Part shown: piece by piece, positions 48,575 through 58,475 of the stretch
How positions within the stretch are numbered: position 1 is the first letter of the stretch
Layout: each line of letters opens with the position of its first letter
From: Azoarcus sp.
GTDB taxonomy: Bacteria > Pseudomonadota > Gammaproteobacteria > Burkholderiales > Rhodocyclaceae
Reading direction: 5' to 3'
DNA: 64,000 nt
Assembly (NCBI GenBank): GCA_020725025.1
Contig: DYFV01000004.1
Location: 1 to 64,000, forward strand
Made by a program: the position numbers and the translations under genes
The notes under the pieces: model-generated
The model's input: the letters and a program-made list of their open reading frames with translations, nothing else
The model's database searches: none
Told to the model about the DNA's origin: nothing

Positions 48575-51031
48575 ATGAGCAGGAAGATGCCCCAGCGCCC
48601 GTCCGAGGACTCCGTCTACCGCGCCCTGTTCGACGCGGTAGCCGATCCCCTCGTGGCGACGGACGCGACCGGCCACGTTCTCGCCTGCAACCCGGCCGCG
48701 CAGGACTTTCTCGGCCGCGCTCCGGCGACGCTCCTCGGCACCTCGCCGCTCGACTGGTCGCCCGCCACCCAAGGCGACGGACGATCCAGCCGAGACGCGT
48801 TCGAAGCGATCCTCGCGAGCGTGCTCGCCGGCACCGGCGCCTGCTTCGAGTGGCGGGTGCTGCGCAGCGACGGCGCCCAGCTCGACGTGGAGGTGTCGGC
48901 CCGGGCCGCGCGAGGGACCACGGAACCGAGCGTGATCTGGGCGCTGCGGGACCTGCGCGATTCGCTCGCGCTGCGCGCCAGCGAATCGCGCTTCCGCTCC
49001 CTCTTCGAACGCGTCGAACACGTCAGCGTGCAAGGCTACGACCGCGAGCGGCGGGTGATCTTCTGGAACGCCGCGAGCGAGGCGCTCTACGGCTATACCC
49101 GCGAGGAAGCGCTCGGACGCCAGCTCGAGGAGCTCATCATCCCGCCGGCAATGCGCGACCACGTGGTCGAGGCGGTCCGGCAATGGGTCGCGGCCGGCAT
49201 CCCCATCCCCTCGGGCGAGCTCACCCTGATGCGCAAAGGCGGCACCCCGGTGAGCGTGTATTCCAGCCATACGATGCAGGTGAACAGCGCGGGCGAGCAC
49301 GAGCTCTATTGTCTCGACATCGACCTGTCCGCCCGCAAGGAGGCCGAGGCGCGCATGCGCGAGGCGCTCGTGGTGTTCAACGCGTCCAGCCAGGCCATCA
49401 TGGTCACCGACGCGGAGGGCGTCATCACGGCGGTGAACCCGGCCTTCTGCGCCATCACCGGCTACGGCGCCGACGAGGTGATGGGCCGCCGCTCCTCCAT
49501 GTTCAAGCCCGGCCGCCACGACACCGGCTTGCTCGACGCGGTCCGCTCCGCACTGCAGACGGGCGATGCCTGGGAGGGAGAGATCTGGAACCGCCGCAAG
49601 AACGGCGAGCTGTATCCGCAGTGGCTCACCCTCTCGGTGGTGCGCGACGAGGCGGGGCGTATCGTCCAGTACGTCTCGCTCTTCAGCGACATCACCGAGC
49701 GCAAGCAGCAGGAAGAGGCGATGTGGCGCCAGGCCAACTTCGACGTGCTCACCGGCCTCGCCAACCGCAGCCTCCTGCACGACCGCCTGGAACGTTCCAT
49801 GGCCCAGGCGCGGCGCAACGGCCGCAAGGTCGGGCTGATGTTCATCGACCTGGACGGCTTCAAGTGGATCAACGACACGCTCGGCCACGATGTCGGCGAC
49901 GAACTGCTCGTCGAGGTGGCGCGCCGCCTGCAACGCTGCGTGCGCGACCAGGACACGGTGGCGCGCCAGGGCGGCGACGAGTTCGCCCTCGTCCTCCACG
50001 ACCTCGCCAATCCGGAGGACATGCTCGCCGTGGGTGAGAAGGTGGTCGCCCTCCTGCGCGAACCGTACGCCCTCTCCGGCACCGTTCATCATCTCTCGGG
50101 CAGCGTCGGCATCACCGTCTTCCCGGACGACGGCGAGGACGTACAGACGCTGCTGCGCAATGCCGACATCGCCATGTACAAGGCCAAGCAGGGCGGCCGC
50201 AACCGCTTCCGCTTCTACGCCCGGCACATGCAGGCCGACGCCCTCGCGCGCATGAGCCTGGAAGCCGACCTGCGCCAGGCGATGGAACAGCGGGGCTTCA
50301 CCCTGCACTACCAGCCGATCGTGGACAGCACCAGCGGCGCGCTGGTCGGTGCCGAGGCGCTGCTGCGGTGGCGGCATCCGCAACGGGGCATGGTCTCGCC
50401 GCAGGAGTTCATTCCGCTCGCGGAGGATCGTGGGCTCATCGTGGCGATCGGGGAATGGGCCCTGCACGAAGCCGCGCGCCAATGGCAAGCGTGGCGCATG
50501 CGGGGCCTGCCGCCCCTGCGCATGGCGGTGAACGTCTCGGGTGTGCAGTTTCGCGAGGCCGACCTGCGCGAGCTCGTCGCGCGGGTGCTCGACGAATACG
50601 GGATGGAGCCCGGCAGCCTGATGCTCGAGATCACCGAGTCGGTGCTGATGGACGCCAGCCTTGGCGCCGAGGCGCACATGCACCACATCCGGGCGCGGGG
50701 AGTGGCCTTTGCCCTGGACGACTTCGGCACCGGCTTCTCGTCGCTTTCCTACCTGAAGCGCTTCCCGGTGGACATCGTCAAGATCGACCGCAGCTTCGTG
50801 CGCGACTGCCCGCAGATGGCGAGCGACGCCCGCCTCGTCGAGGCCATCATCAACATGGCCCACGGTCTGGGCCTCACCGTCACTGCGGAGGGGGTCGAGA
50901 CCGAGGCGCAGCTCGCCCTGCTGCGGGCGCTCGGCTGCGACCGGGTGCAGGGCTATCTCCTCGGCAGACCCGTCCCGGCGGACGCGTTCGAAATCCTCCT
51001 CGAGCGCGGGACGGCCCTGCCGGGCGCCTGA
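48575..51031 (+). CDS. PAS-PAS-PAS-GGDEF-EAL protein
   Basis: An 818-aa soluble protein without membrane segments. Three PAS domains (about 12-125, 135-252 and 262-378) lead to a GGDEF domain (about 380-550) with intact GGDEF at 466-470 and the inhibitory site RDQD (457-460) at exactly the right distance. A complete EAL domain follows (about 560-808: [27 protein letters not shown]). Both synthesis and hydrolysis of c-di-GMP are possible, and the direction depends on PAS signals that cannot be named from sequence. It converges on the Crp/Fnr-type gene. Confidence 0.92.
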   Translation: MSRKMPQRPSEDSVYRALFDAVADPLVATDATGHVLACNPAAQDFLGRAPATLLGTSPLDWSPATQGDGRSSRDAFEAILASVLAGTGACFEWRVLRSDGAQLDVEVSARAARGTTEPSVIWALRDLRDSLALRASESRFRSLFERVEHVSVQGYDRERRVIFWNAASEALYGYTREEALGRQLEELIIPPAMRDHVVEAVRQWVAAGIPIPSGELTLMRKGGTPVSVYSSHTMQVNSAGEHELYCLDIDLSARKEAEARMREALVVFNASSQAIMVTDAEGVITAVNPAFCAITGYGADEVMGRRSSMFKPGRHDTGLLDAVRSALQTGDAWEGEIWNRRKNGELYPQWLTLSVVRDEAGRIVQYVSLFSDITERKQQEEAMWRQANFDVLTGLANRSLLHDRLERSMAQARRNGRKVGLMFIDLDGFKWINDTLGHDVGDELLVEVARRLQRCVRDQDTVARQGGDEFALVLHDLANPEDMLAVGEKVVALLREPYALSGTVHHLSGSVGITVFPDDGEDVQTLLRNADIAMYKAKQGGRNRFRFYARHMQADALARMSLEADLRQAMEQRGFTLHYQPIVDSTSGALVGAEALLRWRHPQRGMVSPQEFIPLAEDRGLIVAIGEWALHEAARQWQAWRMRGLPPLRMAVNVSGVQFREADLRELVARVLDEYGMEPGSLMLEITESVLMDASLGAEAHMHHIRARGVAFALDDFGTGFSSLSYLKRFPVDIVKIDRSFVRDCPQMASDARLVEAIINMAHGLGLTVTAEGVETEAQLALLRALGCDRVQGYLLGRPVPADAFEILLERGTALPGA

Positions 51032-51040
51032 GGGCGCCGC

Positions 51041-51850
51041 TTACAGCCAGGCGCGGGAGGCCAGCGGACGGTTGAGCGCGCCGCGCTCGACCCACGGGTC
51101 GCGGCGCCGCCGCTCGGGCCCTTCGCGCACTCCCGGCACCGCGGGCTGCCCCTGGGCGGCGGCACGGCGCGCCGCGAGCTTCTCCCGCAGCACGATCTGG
51201 CGGCCCCGCACGCTGATGAGACCCGCGTCGGAGAGCTCCCGCAGGGCCCGCGACAGGGTGCCGGCCGAGACGCCCAGGCGCGCGGCGATGAGCCGCTTGC
51301 TCACGGGCAGCTCGACCACCGTGTCGCCGGTCGGGGCGAGCCGCGGCCCCGCCTCGCGCAGCAGGTAGTCGAGCAGCCGCCGGGGGCCGGACTGGAAGAA
51401 GTAGGCGGCCACGTCACGCTCGAGCGCCACCTGCCCCTCCGCCACGGCGGCGAGCAGGCGCATGCCGACCGCCGAGTCGGCCTCCATGGCCGGACCGATC
51501 CCCGCCCGATCGATCTCCAGCACCTCGGCCGCATCCACCGCCTCGGCGAACGAGACATAGGCCGAGTCGCTGAAGAGCTCGGCGAGCCCGAAGTGATCGC
51601 CCGGCGAGAGGATGTCGATCACCTTCTCTTCTCCCTCGCTGGAGGCGATCGCGCGCCGCACGTGGCCGGAAATCACGTAGAAAAAGGCGTGGGGCGAGTC
51701 GCCCTGCCGATAGACCTGCTGCTCCTTCTTGAGTCGTCTGCGCATGGTCGCGCGTGCCATCGCGCCGGCCGCATCCGCGCCCAGCCCCGCGAACAGGGGC
51801 ATTCGGCCGATGACGGTGGCGATGTCCGGGGAATTCTCGCTCATTGCCAT
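51041..51850 (-). CDS. Crp/Fnr-family transcription regulator without cysteines
   Basis: A 269-aa regulator with a cyclic-nucleotide-binding-fold domain (about 10-130, including YRQGDSPHAFFYVISGHVRR), a dimer helix, and the C-terminal helix-turn-helix KRLIAARLGVSAGTLSRALREL (about 175-205). It has no cysteine, so it cannot carry an FNR-type iron-sulfur cluster; a DNR/NnrR-like or other ligand sensor is possible. The recognition helix has SAGTLSR, with glycine where FNR and DNR have the glutamate that reads the TTGAT half-site. An Arg/Pro-rich tail follows residue 215. The start is taken at 51850 (MAMSEN). Confidence 0.88.
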   Translation of the reverse strand: MAMSENSPDIATVIGRMPLFAGLGADAAGAMARATMRRRLKKEQQVYRQGDSPHAFFYVISGHVRRAIASSEGEEKVIDILSPGDHFGLAELFSDSAYVSFAEAVDAAEVLEIDRAGIGPAMEADSAVGMRLLAAVAEGQVALERDVAAYFFQSGPRRLLDYLLREAGPRLAPTGDTVVELPVSKRLIAARLGVSAGTLSRALRELSDAGLISVRGRQIVLREKLAARRAAAQGQPAVPGVREGPERRRRDPWVERGALNRPLASRAWL

Positions 51851-51954
51851 GTCCTGTCGAATTGGCGTGCCGATCGGTTCGACCATGGCACTCCCGGAAT
51901 CGTTGCAGGGGCGACACCGCGAATGCGAAGAGATCCGATGCAGCGCCACACCGG

Positions 51955-51968
51955 TTGATCCGGAACAA
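51955..51968. promoter_or_regulatory. FNR-like box in the divergent regulator/DUF454 gap
   Basis: TTGAT-CCGG-AACAA matches the FNR/Anr/DNR consensus TTGAT-N4-ATCAA in nine of ten fixed bases. It lies 54 bp before the DUF454 gene start and 105 bp from the start of the Crp/Fnr-family gene. Autoregulation or oxygen/NO control of the DUF454-htpX pair is possible. One such match can occur by chance. Confidence 0.4.
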
Positions 51969-52021
51969 GGCGGCTCGCGCCGGGTCTGTGCTGGAGTGAA
52001 CGGAACCGAACCAGTTCGCCC

Positions 52022-52432
52022 ATGCCCACGCCGCCCGACACCGCCCACCGCCCCGCCGTGCGCTGCTTCCACGCCGCGCTCGCGTGGCTGTGCACGGCGC
52101 TCGCGCTGGCCGGCGTGGTCCTGCCCGGCCTGCCCACCACGCCCTTCCTGATCGTCGCCGCGTGGGCGGCGCGGCGCGGCTGCCCGGGACTGGACCGGTG
52201 GCTGCGCACCCATCGGCATCTTGGGCCGCTCCTCGATCACTGGGAGACCCAGCGCGCCATCTCCCCCCGCGCCAAGTGCCTGGCGCTGGCCCTGCTGGCG
52301 GCGAGCTGGGTGGTGATCGCGCAGCAGGCGGGCGATTTCCGCATCGCGCTCGCCGCCGCGGTCCCGATGGGCGCCGTGGCGCTCTTCATCGCGACGCGCC
52401 CCGCTCCCCGTCCGGTGACCGTCGAGGAGTGA
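52022..52432 (+). CDS. DUF454 (YbaN-type) inner-membrane protein
   Basis: A 136-aa membrane protein of the DUF454/YbaN family. The family signature VVLPGLPTTPFLIVAAWAARRGCPGLDRWL and the following RTHRHLGPLLDHWETQRAIS are clear. Predicted membrane segments are about 17-45, 85-102 and 105-124. The family's function is unknown; in some denitrifiers a DUF454 protein (NnrU/YbaN-like contexts) lies near respiration genes. It is six bases ahead of htpX, so the two are cotranscribed. Confidence 0.85.
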   Translation: MPTPPDTAHRPAVRCFHAALAWLCTALALAGVVLPGLPTTPFLIVAAWAARRGCPGLDRWLRTHRHLGPLLDHWETQRAISPRAKCLALALLAASWVVIAQQAGDFRIALAAAVPMGAVALFIATRPAPRPVTVEE

Positions 52433-52438
52433 GGCTCC

Positions 52439-53320
52439 ATGAAGCGCGTCGCTCTCTTCCTCGCAACGAACCTCGCCATCATCGTCGTGCTGAGCATCAC
52501 GCTGCGCCTGCTCGGCGTTGAGCGAATCCTGGACGAGCAGGGCGTAGCGCTCGATCTCAACGCGCTGCTGGTCTTCGCGGCCGTGTTCGGTTTCGGCGGC
52601 TCCTTCATCTCGCTGGCGCTGTCGAAGTGGACCGCCAAGCGCCTCACCGGAGCCCACGTCATCACCCAGCCGCGCAACCAGACCGAGGCGTGGCTGGTGG
52701 AGACGGTGCGCCGTCAGGCGGGCCATGCCGGCATCGGCATGCCGGAGGTGGCGATCTACGACTCGCCCGACGTGAACGCCTTCGCCACCGGCATGCGCCG
52801 CAACAACGCCCTGGTGGCGGTCAGCACCGGGCTTTTGCGCGGCATGACCCGGGAAGAGGCCGAAGCGGTGCTCGGTCACGAAGTCTCGCACGTAGCCAAT
52901 GGCGACATGGTGACGCTCGCGCTGATTCAGGGTGTGATCAATACCTTCGTGATCTTCCTCGCGCGGGTGATCGGCCACCTGGTCGACCGCGTGGTGTTCA
53001 AGACCGAGCGCGGACACGGCCCGGCGTTCTGGATCACCACCATCGTCGCCGAGCTGGTGCTGGGCCTGCTCGCAAGCATGATCGTGCTGTGGTTCTCGCG
53101 CCGGCGGGAGTTCCGCGCCGACCGCGGCGGAGCCGAGCTCGCCGGGCGCGGCAGCATGATCGCGGCGCTCGAGCGGCTCGCCGGCACGCGCACCGCGCCG
53201 CTGCCCGATCAGCTCGCCGCCTTCGGGATCATGGGCACCCTCGGGCACGGCCTGCGGCGCCTGTTCATGACCCACCCGCCGCTCGAGGAGCGGATCGCCG
53301 CGCTCAAGGCCGGGCGCTGA
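52439..53320 (+). CDS. htpX: Protease HtpX
   Basis: A 293-aa M48-family membrane metalloprotease. Two N-terminal membrane segments (about 4-25 and 40-62) precede the zinc motif H147-E-V-S-H151, and two more hydrophobic segments (about 160-180 and 197-215) follow. A distal [11 protein letters not shown] supplies the third ligand (glutamate). HtpX degrades misfolded inner-membrane proteins and overlaps with FtsH in quality control, usually under envelope stress. The length is normal. It follows DUF454 closely. Confidence 0.95.
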   Translation: MKRVALFLATNLAIIVVLSITLRLLGVERILDEQGVALDLNALLVFAAVFGFGGSFISLALSKWTAKRLTGAHVITQPRNQTEAWLVETVRRQAGHAGIGMPEVAIYDSPDVNAFATGMRRNNALVAVSTGLLRGMTREEAEAVLGHEVSHVANGDMVTLALIQGVINTFVIFLARVIGHLVDRVVFKTERGHGPAFWITTIVAELVLGLLASMIVLWFSRRREFRADRGGAELAGRGSMIAALERLAGTRTAPLPDQLAAFGIMGTLGHGLRRLFMTHPPLEERIAALKAGR

Positions 53321-53344
53321 CCGCTCCCGAAGCCGCCGCCGGGC

Positions 53345-54274
53345 TCAGGGCCGGGCGAAGGCGTAGAACAGATTCGGCTCGCTCACCACGTAGATCTCGC
53401 CCGCCTCGCCCAGCGCCAGCCCCTCGGCCTGCGGCACGCTCTCGGCGAGTCCGGAGTGGCCGTGGCGCAGGGAACGCAGGCCGGTCATGCGTCCGTCGCG
53501 GTCGATCTCCATGACGAGCTGCGACACGTCGCTCAACAGGAGCAGATGACCGGTCGTGTGGTCGTACTCGACCGCCGAGAAATCGGCGGCGAAGTGCTTG
53601 TCCCGGATCCAGGCGCTGCGGTCGATGATCTGGAGCGCCAAAGGCCCCGCGAGACTCGCCCGCAGGCCGCGGATCTCGTAGAGCTTGCGCGGAGAATGCT
53701 CCTTCACCACGAATAGCCGGTCGCCCGCCCGATCGTAACCCAGGCCCTCGAAACCGTCGTTTTCGCCGGGGGCGAGCTGCAAGGCAAGAGCAGGGTAGTC
53801 CTCGCGGCGCAGAACACCCGGCGCCCGCGGCACGGCGACGGCAACCAGCGTCTGGCGCTGCTCCTCGGCCAGCAGCAGCCGATCGCCGCCCAGCCAGGCG
53901 ATGCCTTCCACGTCCTCGAATCCGACGAGCGGGTGGCGCGCGAGGACGTTCCCCTGCCGATCCAGCCCGAGGAGCTCGGGCGGATTGTTGAGGACTGCCC
54001 ACAGCTGCCCCCGCTCGCCGTCCCAGGCGAGCCCGGACAGGTTCGCGCCCACACCGGCGAGCGGCAGGGCCTGGATGCGTGCCCTGTAGTCCTCGGCGAC
54101 CGCCCCCGACACCCCTGCCTGCGCCTGCTGCCAGCGCGCAGCGGCAAGAAACAGGCGCGGATCGGCCTGCAGCGGCTGAAGTAGGTACAGCAGCGCGGGC
54201 ACGAGGAACACCGCAAGCCATTGCAGCCGGTTCCATTCCGGCAGCCGGGCGGAGAGTCTCTGCGCGTTGGCCAT
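53345..54274 (-). CDS. SdiA-regulated-domain (YjiK-like) protein
   Basis: A 309-aa protein with an N-terminal membrane anchor (about residues 17-35) and a beta-propeller-like SdiA-regulated domain (about 70-305). Signature stretches include LSGLAWDGERGQLWAVLNNPPEL, VEGIAWLGGDRLLLAEE, GFEGLGYDRAGDRLFVVKE and DFSAVEYDHTTGHLLLLSD. The family is related to esterase-like phytase propellers, but the substrate is unknown. The ATG at 54274 has AAGGG eight bases upstream. It lies 95 bp downstream of the VWA gene on the same strand and may share its transcript. Confidence 0.83.
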   Translation of the reverse strand: MANAQRLSARLPEWNRLQWLAVFLVPALLYLLQPLQADPRLFLAAARWQQAQAGVSGAVAEDYRARIQALPLAGVGANLSGLAWDGERGQLWAVLNNPPELLGLDRQGNVLARHPLVGFEDVEGIAWLGGDRLLLAEEQRQTLVAVAVPRAPGVLRREDYPALALQLAPGENDGFEGLGYDRAGDRLFVVKEHSPRKLYEIRGLRASLAGPLALQIIDRSAWIRDKHFAADFSAVEYDHTTGHLLLLSDVSQLVMEIDRDGRMTGLRSLRHGHSGLAESVPQAEGLALGEAGEIYVVSEPNLFYAFARP

Positions 54275-54369
54275 CGTGTTGCCCTTCACGGGAATGCCGA
54301 TGGGACGCATGCTGGCAGGCCAATGTTTCATCACTTCGGGCGGGAAAGGCGATGCAGGAGCTGCACGAA

Positions 54370-55392
54370 TCACAGGATGCGGTTGAACCACCACAGCGAC
54401 AGCAGCGCCGCGAGCAACGCCAGGCCGGCGCCGGCGGCTGCGAAGAGCGCGCTGACCTCGGTCTCCTCGCGGTGCATCACCAGGCGGCTGCCCAGGGTGC
54501 GGTAGACCTGCTCGAGCTCGTCCGCCGTGCCCGCCTGGAAGTACTCGCCGCGCGTCTCGCGCGCGATCGCCTTCAGGGCCCCCTCGTCCAGGCGCACCCG
54601 CATCGACCAGCCCTCGAAGCCGATCACCTCGCCCTCGGCGGTGCCGATCCCGACGGTGTAGACCCGCACCCCCATGTTCGCGGCCATGCGCGCCGCCTCC
54701 ATGGTGTCGGGTCCGGTGGTGCGCTGGCCGTCGGTGAGCACGACGATGGCGGCCGACAGGTGGGATCCGGGCGGCACCGGGGGCGGTGCCGGCTTGCGCT
54801 CGCGCGGCGGCTCGCCCGGTGCAGGCTCGCCGAGCGTGCCCACCTCGATCCCGGCATCCGGAAAGATCGTGGCCAGCGCAACCAGGATACCGCTGCCGAT
54901 GGCCGTGCCCCGCTGCAGCTGGAAGCGGTCGATCGCCGCCAGCACCTCGTCCCGCTTGGCGGTGGGTTGCTGAACCAGCGCCGCGGTGGCAGCGAAGGAA
55001 ACCACGCCGACCCGTGCCCCGCGCGGCAGCTCCTCGACGAACGCCCTCGCCGCGGCCTGCGCCGCGCGCAGCCGGTCCGGCTCGACGTCCGTGGCGCGCA
55101 TGCTGCCCGACACGTCCATGGCGAGGATCAGGCTCTGCTCCTGGGAAGGCAGCGTCACCACCGCGGTCGGCCGGGCGACCGCCAGCAGCATGGCGGCAAG
55201 TCCAATCAGGAAGAGCAGCGGCGGAAGGTGGCGGCGCAGCGTTCCGCCCGAGGACCTGGCATCCCGCAACACGTTCAGATCGGCATAACGCACCGCCTCT
55301 CGGGAACGCCGGCGCATCAGCCGCAGATACAGCACGACCAGCAAGGGCAGCAGGGCGAGCAGCGCAAGCGCCTCCGGCCACAGAAAGCTCAC
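54370..55392 (-). CDS. BatA-like membrane VWA-domain protein (copy 1)
   Basis: A 340-aa protein with a GTG start six bases after AGGAGG and overlapping the DUF58 stop (GTGA). Membrane segments lie at about 4-22, 53-72 and near the C-terminus (about 315-336). The VWA domain between them has an intact metal-ion site, LAMDVSGSM, with TDGQRTTGPDTMEAA as a later metal-site loop. This is the Bat/aerotolerance layout. MoxR-DUF58-VWA sets are thought to assemble or metallate partner proteins. A paralogue is at 58581. Confidence 0.9.
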   Translation of the reverse strand: MSFLWPEALALLALLPLLVVLYLRLMRRRSREAVRYADLNVLRDARSSGGTLRRHLPPLLFLIGLAAMLLAVARPTAVVTLPSQEQSLILAMDVSGSMRATDVEPDRLRAAQAAARAFVEELPRGARVGVVSFAATAALVQQPTAKRDEVLAAIDRFQLQRGTAIGSGILVALATIFPDAGIEVGTLGEPAPGEPPRERKPAPPPVPPGSHLSAAIVVLTDGQRTTGPDTMEAARMAANMGVRVYTVGIGTAEGEVIGFEGWSMRVRLDEGALKAIARETRGEYFQAGTADELEQVYRTLGSRLVMHREETEVSALFAAAGAGLALLAALLSLWWFNRIL

Positions 55393-56327
55393 GACCGGCC
55401 TCCTTCCAGGTGGGCGGGCAAGGCGCCGCCCGCGGCCACCCGGCTGCGCCACTTGCGCAGGTCGGCGAAGCGCAGGATCGCGTCACCCAGATCGTCTTCG
55501 GTGGAGAGCTCGAGCGCGTCGATGCCGGCGTCGCGGAAGGCTGCGCGCAGCACCTCTTCGCGATGGGCCGCGGCGCGCTCGAATCGCCGGCGGAATCCCC
55601 GGTCGTGGGTATCGACGAAGACCTGCTCGCCGCTTTCCGCGTCCTCGACCATGAGCAGGCCGAGATCGGGGAGCTCCATCTCGAGCGGATCGTAGAGACG
55701 CACCGCCACCACCTCGTGGCGCTGGGCGAGCTGCGCGAGCGGCCGGGCCCAGCCCGGGGTGCTGACGAAGTCCGACACGACGAACACCAGCGCGCGCCGA
55801 CGCACGGTGCGCTGGGCGGCATCGATGAAACGCGCGAGATCGGTCGGCTCGGCGCGTGCGAGGCGCGGGCGCGCGAGCAGCTTATGCAGCAGGTGCAACA
55901 CGTGGCGGCGGCCGCTGCCGGCCGGGACGACGGCGTCCACCGTGGAGCCGTAGAAGAGCGCCCCGACGCGATTCCCGTGGCGGGCGAGCAGGCGCGCCAG
56001 CACGGTGACGAAGTCGATCGATACCGTGCGCTTGCGAACCCGCGAGCCGAAGTCCACCGATGGCGACAGGTCGAGGAGGAACCACGCGGTGACCTCCCGA
56101 TCCTCGGTGAATTCGCGCACGTAGGGCACGTCCAGGCGCGCGGTCACGTTCCAGTCGATGTGGCGCACGTCGTCGTGGTACTGGTACTCGCGCAGGTCGG
56201 CGAGATCCAGGCCGAAGCCGCGGAAGAGCGTGCGGTAGTCGCCCTGCAGCAGCCCGTCGAGCCGCCGCACGACGGTCCACTCGAGGCGGCGCAGGATGTC
56301 CTCAGGGCCGGGCGTCGAAGCTGACAT
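55389..56327 (-). CDS. DUF58-domain protein
   Basis: A 312-aa protein of the DUF58 family, with the family hallmark YQYHDDVRHIDWNVTARLDVPYVREF near residues 47-73 and a VWA-like second half (FLLDLSPSVDFGS, then FVVSDF). DUF58 proteins are the regular partners of MoxR ATPases. Its first 26 bases overlap the end of the moxR gene, and its stop overlaps the VWA gene start, so the three are translationally coupled. The biochemical role is unknown. Confidence 0.92.
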   Translation of the reverse strand: MSASTPGPEDILRRLEWTVVRRLDGLLQGDYRTLFRGFGLDLADLREYQYHDDVRHIDWNVTARLDVPYVREFTEDREVTAWFLLDLSPSVDFGSRVRKRTVSIDFVTVLARLLARHGNRVGALFYGSTVDAVVPAGSGRRHVLHLLHKLLARPRLARAEPTDLARFIDAAQRTVRRRALVFVVSDFVSTPGWARPLAQLAQRHEVVAVRLYDPLEMELPDLGLLMVEDAESGEQVFVDTHDRGFRRRFERAAAHREEVLRAAFRDAGIDALELSTEDDLGDAILRFADLRKWRSRVAAGGALPAHLEGGRS

Positions 56328-57318
56328 GGGATTCCAGCGGCTTCTCGGGGGCGGGGATCTTGCGCATGATGCGGCCGATCAGCTCGTCGGGGGAGAGCCC
56401 GTCGGCGAGCGCCTCGTAGGTGAGCACCAGGCGATGACGCAGCACGTCGGCCACCAGGTCGGTGACGTCCTCGGGCAGCACATAGTCGCGGCCCCGCAGG
56501 TAGGCGAGCGCGCGGCCCCCCTCGATGAGATGGATCGAGGCGCGCGGGCTCGCGCCGAAGCTGAGATAGCGGTCGAGATCGGCGATGCCGTAGCGCTCCG
56601 GGTTACGCGTGGCGGACACCAGCCGCACCGCGTACTGGATGAGCGAGGGATCGACATAGGCGTTGCGGCACTCGCGCTGCAGCGCGGCCAGCTCGTCGGT
56701 GGTGGCGATGGCGGCCACTGCCGTGGCCGGGCCCGTCACGCGCTCGACGATGGTGAACTCCTCCTCCTCGGTCGGATAGCCCACCAGCACCTTCATCATG
56801 AAGCGGTCCACCTGGGCCTCGGGCAGCGGATAGGTGCCCTCGGTCTCGATCGGGTTCTGGGTGGCGAGCACCAGGAAGGGCTGCGGCACCCGATGGGTCT
56901 GGCCGGCGATGGTCACCTGGTACTCCTGCATCACCTCGAGCAGCGCGCTCTGCACCTTGGCGGGCGCCCGGTTGATCTCGTCGGCGAGGAGCAGGTTGGT
57001 GAACACCGGGCCCAGGGAGGTGGTGAACTCGCCGGTCTTCTGGTTGTAGACCCGTGTGCCCACCAGATCCGCGGGCACGAGGTCGGGGGTGAACTGGATA
57101 CGCCGGAAAGTGCCGCGCACGGTGGCGGCGAGCGTCTTCACGGTGAGCGTCTTGGCCAGCCCCGGCACGCCTTCCACCAGCAGGTGGCCCTGGGCCAGCA
57201 CGGCGACGAGCACCCGCTCGAGGAAGTGGTCCTGCCCGACCACCACGCGCTTGACCTCGTAGAGGATGCGCTCCATCAGGGCGGAGACCTCGCCCTGGTC
57301 CGTTTCTCGATTGTGCAT
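56302..57318 (-). CDS. MoxR-family AAA+ ATPase
   Basis: A 338-aa AAA+ protein with Walker A GVPGLAKT, Walker B in LLADEINRAPAKVQSALLEVMQE and sensor 1 in LATQNPIE. The C-terminal lid contains GASPRASIHL, typical of MoxR. MoxR ATPases work as chaperone-like motors with VWA proteins. It heads the operon moxR-DUF58-VWA and lies 33 bp after the trypsin-like protease gene on the same strand. Confidence 0.95.
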   Translation of the reverse strand: MHNRETDQGEVSALMERILYEVKRVVVGQDHFLERVLVAVLAQGHLLVEGVPGLAKTLTVKTLAATVRGTFRRIQFTPDLVPADLVGTRVYNQKTGEFTTSLGPVFTNLLLADEINRAPAKVQSALLEVMQEYQVTIAGQTHRVPQPFLVLATQNPIETEGTYPLPEAQVDRFMMKVLVGYPTEEEEFTIVERVTGPATAVAAIATTDELAALQRECRNAYVDPSLIQYAVRLVSATRNPERYGIADLDRYLSFGASPRASIHLIEGGRALAYLRGRDYVLPEDVTDLVADVLRHRLVLTYEALADGLSPDELIGRIMRKIPAPEKPLESHVSFDARP

Positions 57319-57351
57319 GGGACTTGGTCCTCCCCGACTTGTCGATGGTGG

Positions 57352-58302
57352 TTAGAACGGCGGCACGCCGGCGGCCGAGGCGGCGTTTTCGATGGGGACG
57401 GCGAAGCCGATGCCGACGAAGAAGCCTTGTTCGGTGGGGTTGAGCACGGCCGTGACGATGCCCACCACCTCGCCGCTCATGGTCACGAGCGGCCCCCCCG
57501 AACTGCCCGGGTTGGCCGCGGCGTCGAACTGGATCAGATTCGTCAGCAGGCGCTCGCCCTCCGGCGAGCGGAATTCGCGCCCGAGGCCGGATATCACTCC
57601 TTCGGTCACCGAGGGCCCGACGCCGAAGGGGAAGCCGACCGCGATGACCGGCTCGCCCGGCTCGAGATCGGCGGTCGAGCGCAGGGTGGCCGCCACCAGG
57701 TCGTCCGGCACGCTGCTCGTCTGCAGCACCGCCAGATCGTGCTCGGGACGCACCCCGACGACCGTGGCGTCCGACTCGAGACCGTCGGCGAAGGTCACCT
57801 GTATCCGCTGGGCGCCGGCCACCACGTGGAGATTGGTGAGGATGACGCCGCGGTCGATCACGACCACGCCGGTCCCCACGCTGCGCCCGGACTCACCGTC
57901 GCCGTTCGAGGTCTTGCGGAAGCTGCGCACGCGGACCACCGACGGGGCGATGATGCGTTGGGCGCGGAGCGTGGCCGGGGTCTGGCGCTCGAGGGTGCGC
58001 AGGACGGTCATTTCCACTTCGTGCCGGCTCAGCCCGCCCGGCACCGGCCAGTAGGCATGCAGGCCGAACGCGACGATCGATACCCCCGCCACGGCGGCGG
58101 CGAGCCAGCGCAGCCAGGGCCGCCGCAGCAACGCGCGCCGGGGCGCCGACGAAACCGGCGAGGACGCGCCTCCGGGGGCGGCGACGGCCTCTTCCTTACT
58201 CTTCGCGCCGGTTTCGGTGGGGTATTCGGGAGCCGGCCCGCGTGAACGCGGCCCCCCTGAGCGGCGCGCTCCGGAACTGCTGTACAGGGCAGCGCGTCTC
58301 AT
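57352..58302 (-). CDS. Membrane-anchored trypsin-like (HtrA-type, S1C) serine protease without PDZ
   Basis: A 316-aa protein. A long Arg/Gly/Pro-rich cytoplasmic N-terminus precedes one membrane segment (about 67-85), and the protease domain (about 115-310) faces the periplasm. The catalytic triad is visible: His in ILTNLHVV, Asp in PEHDLAVL and Ser in NPGSSGGPL. There is no PDZ domain, unlike DegP/DegS. The ATG at 58302 has GGGGAG seven bases upstream. It lies just ahead of moxR on the same strand, so an envelope quality-control role with that operon is plausible. Confidence 0.88.
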   Translation of the reverse strand: MRRAALYSSSGARRSGGPRSRGPAPEYPTETGAKSKEEAVAAPGGASSPVSSAPRRALLRRPWLRWLAAAVAGVSIVAFGLHAYWPVPGGLSRHEVEMTVLRTLERQTPATLRAQRIIAPSVVRVRSFRKTSNGDGESGRSVGTGVVVIDRGVILTNLHVVAGAQRIQVTFADGLESDATVVGVRPEHDLAVLQTSSVPDDLVAATLRSTADLEPGEPVIAVGFPFGVGPSVTEGVISGLGREFRSPEGERLLTNLIQFDAAANPGSSGGPLVTMSGEVVGIVTAVLNPTEQGFFVGIGFAVPIENAASAAGVPPF

Positions 58303-58461
58303 GACCTGACTCCCCGATGTGTCCGAAGCGATGCGCCGGACGCATCCGGAAGCCGGAAGCAAGGGCGGGTTCGGCCTTTCGGCGGCATGGTGGTGGACAT
58401 CTGGTTGGTCCCCGACGCGCTGGCTGAACCTGTTCGACTCCGCCTGCGGCGAGAAAATTCC

Positions 58462-58475
58462 GGCACGTATTTCGC
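58462..58475 (+). promoter_or_regulatory. Candidate sigma-54 (-24/-12) promoter for the second VWA gene
   Basis: CGGCACG-TATT-TCGC gives the GG-N10-GC spacing that defines sigma-54 promoters and matches the consensus TGGCACG-N4-TTGC at all but two bases. It is about 106 bp ahead of the VWA gene at 58581. A GCACG-N7-CGTGC inverted repeat (58463-58479) overlaps it, so a repressor site is an alternative reading. Confidence 0.4.

Noticed and set aside
54370-57318. MoxR and VWA genes as the RuBisCO activase pair CbbQ/CbbO
   Set aside because: CbbQ and CbbO also belong to the MoxR AAA+ and VWA classes, but here the ATPase is coupled to a DUF58 gene and the VWA protein has Bat-type membrane segments. 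It is 17 kb from cbbM with no cbb genes between.
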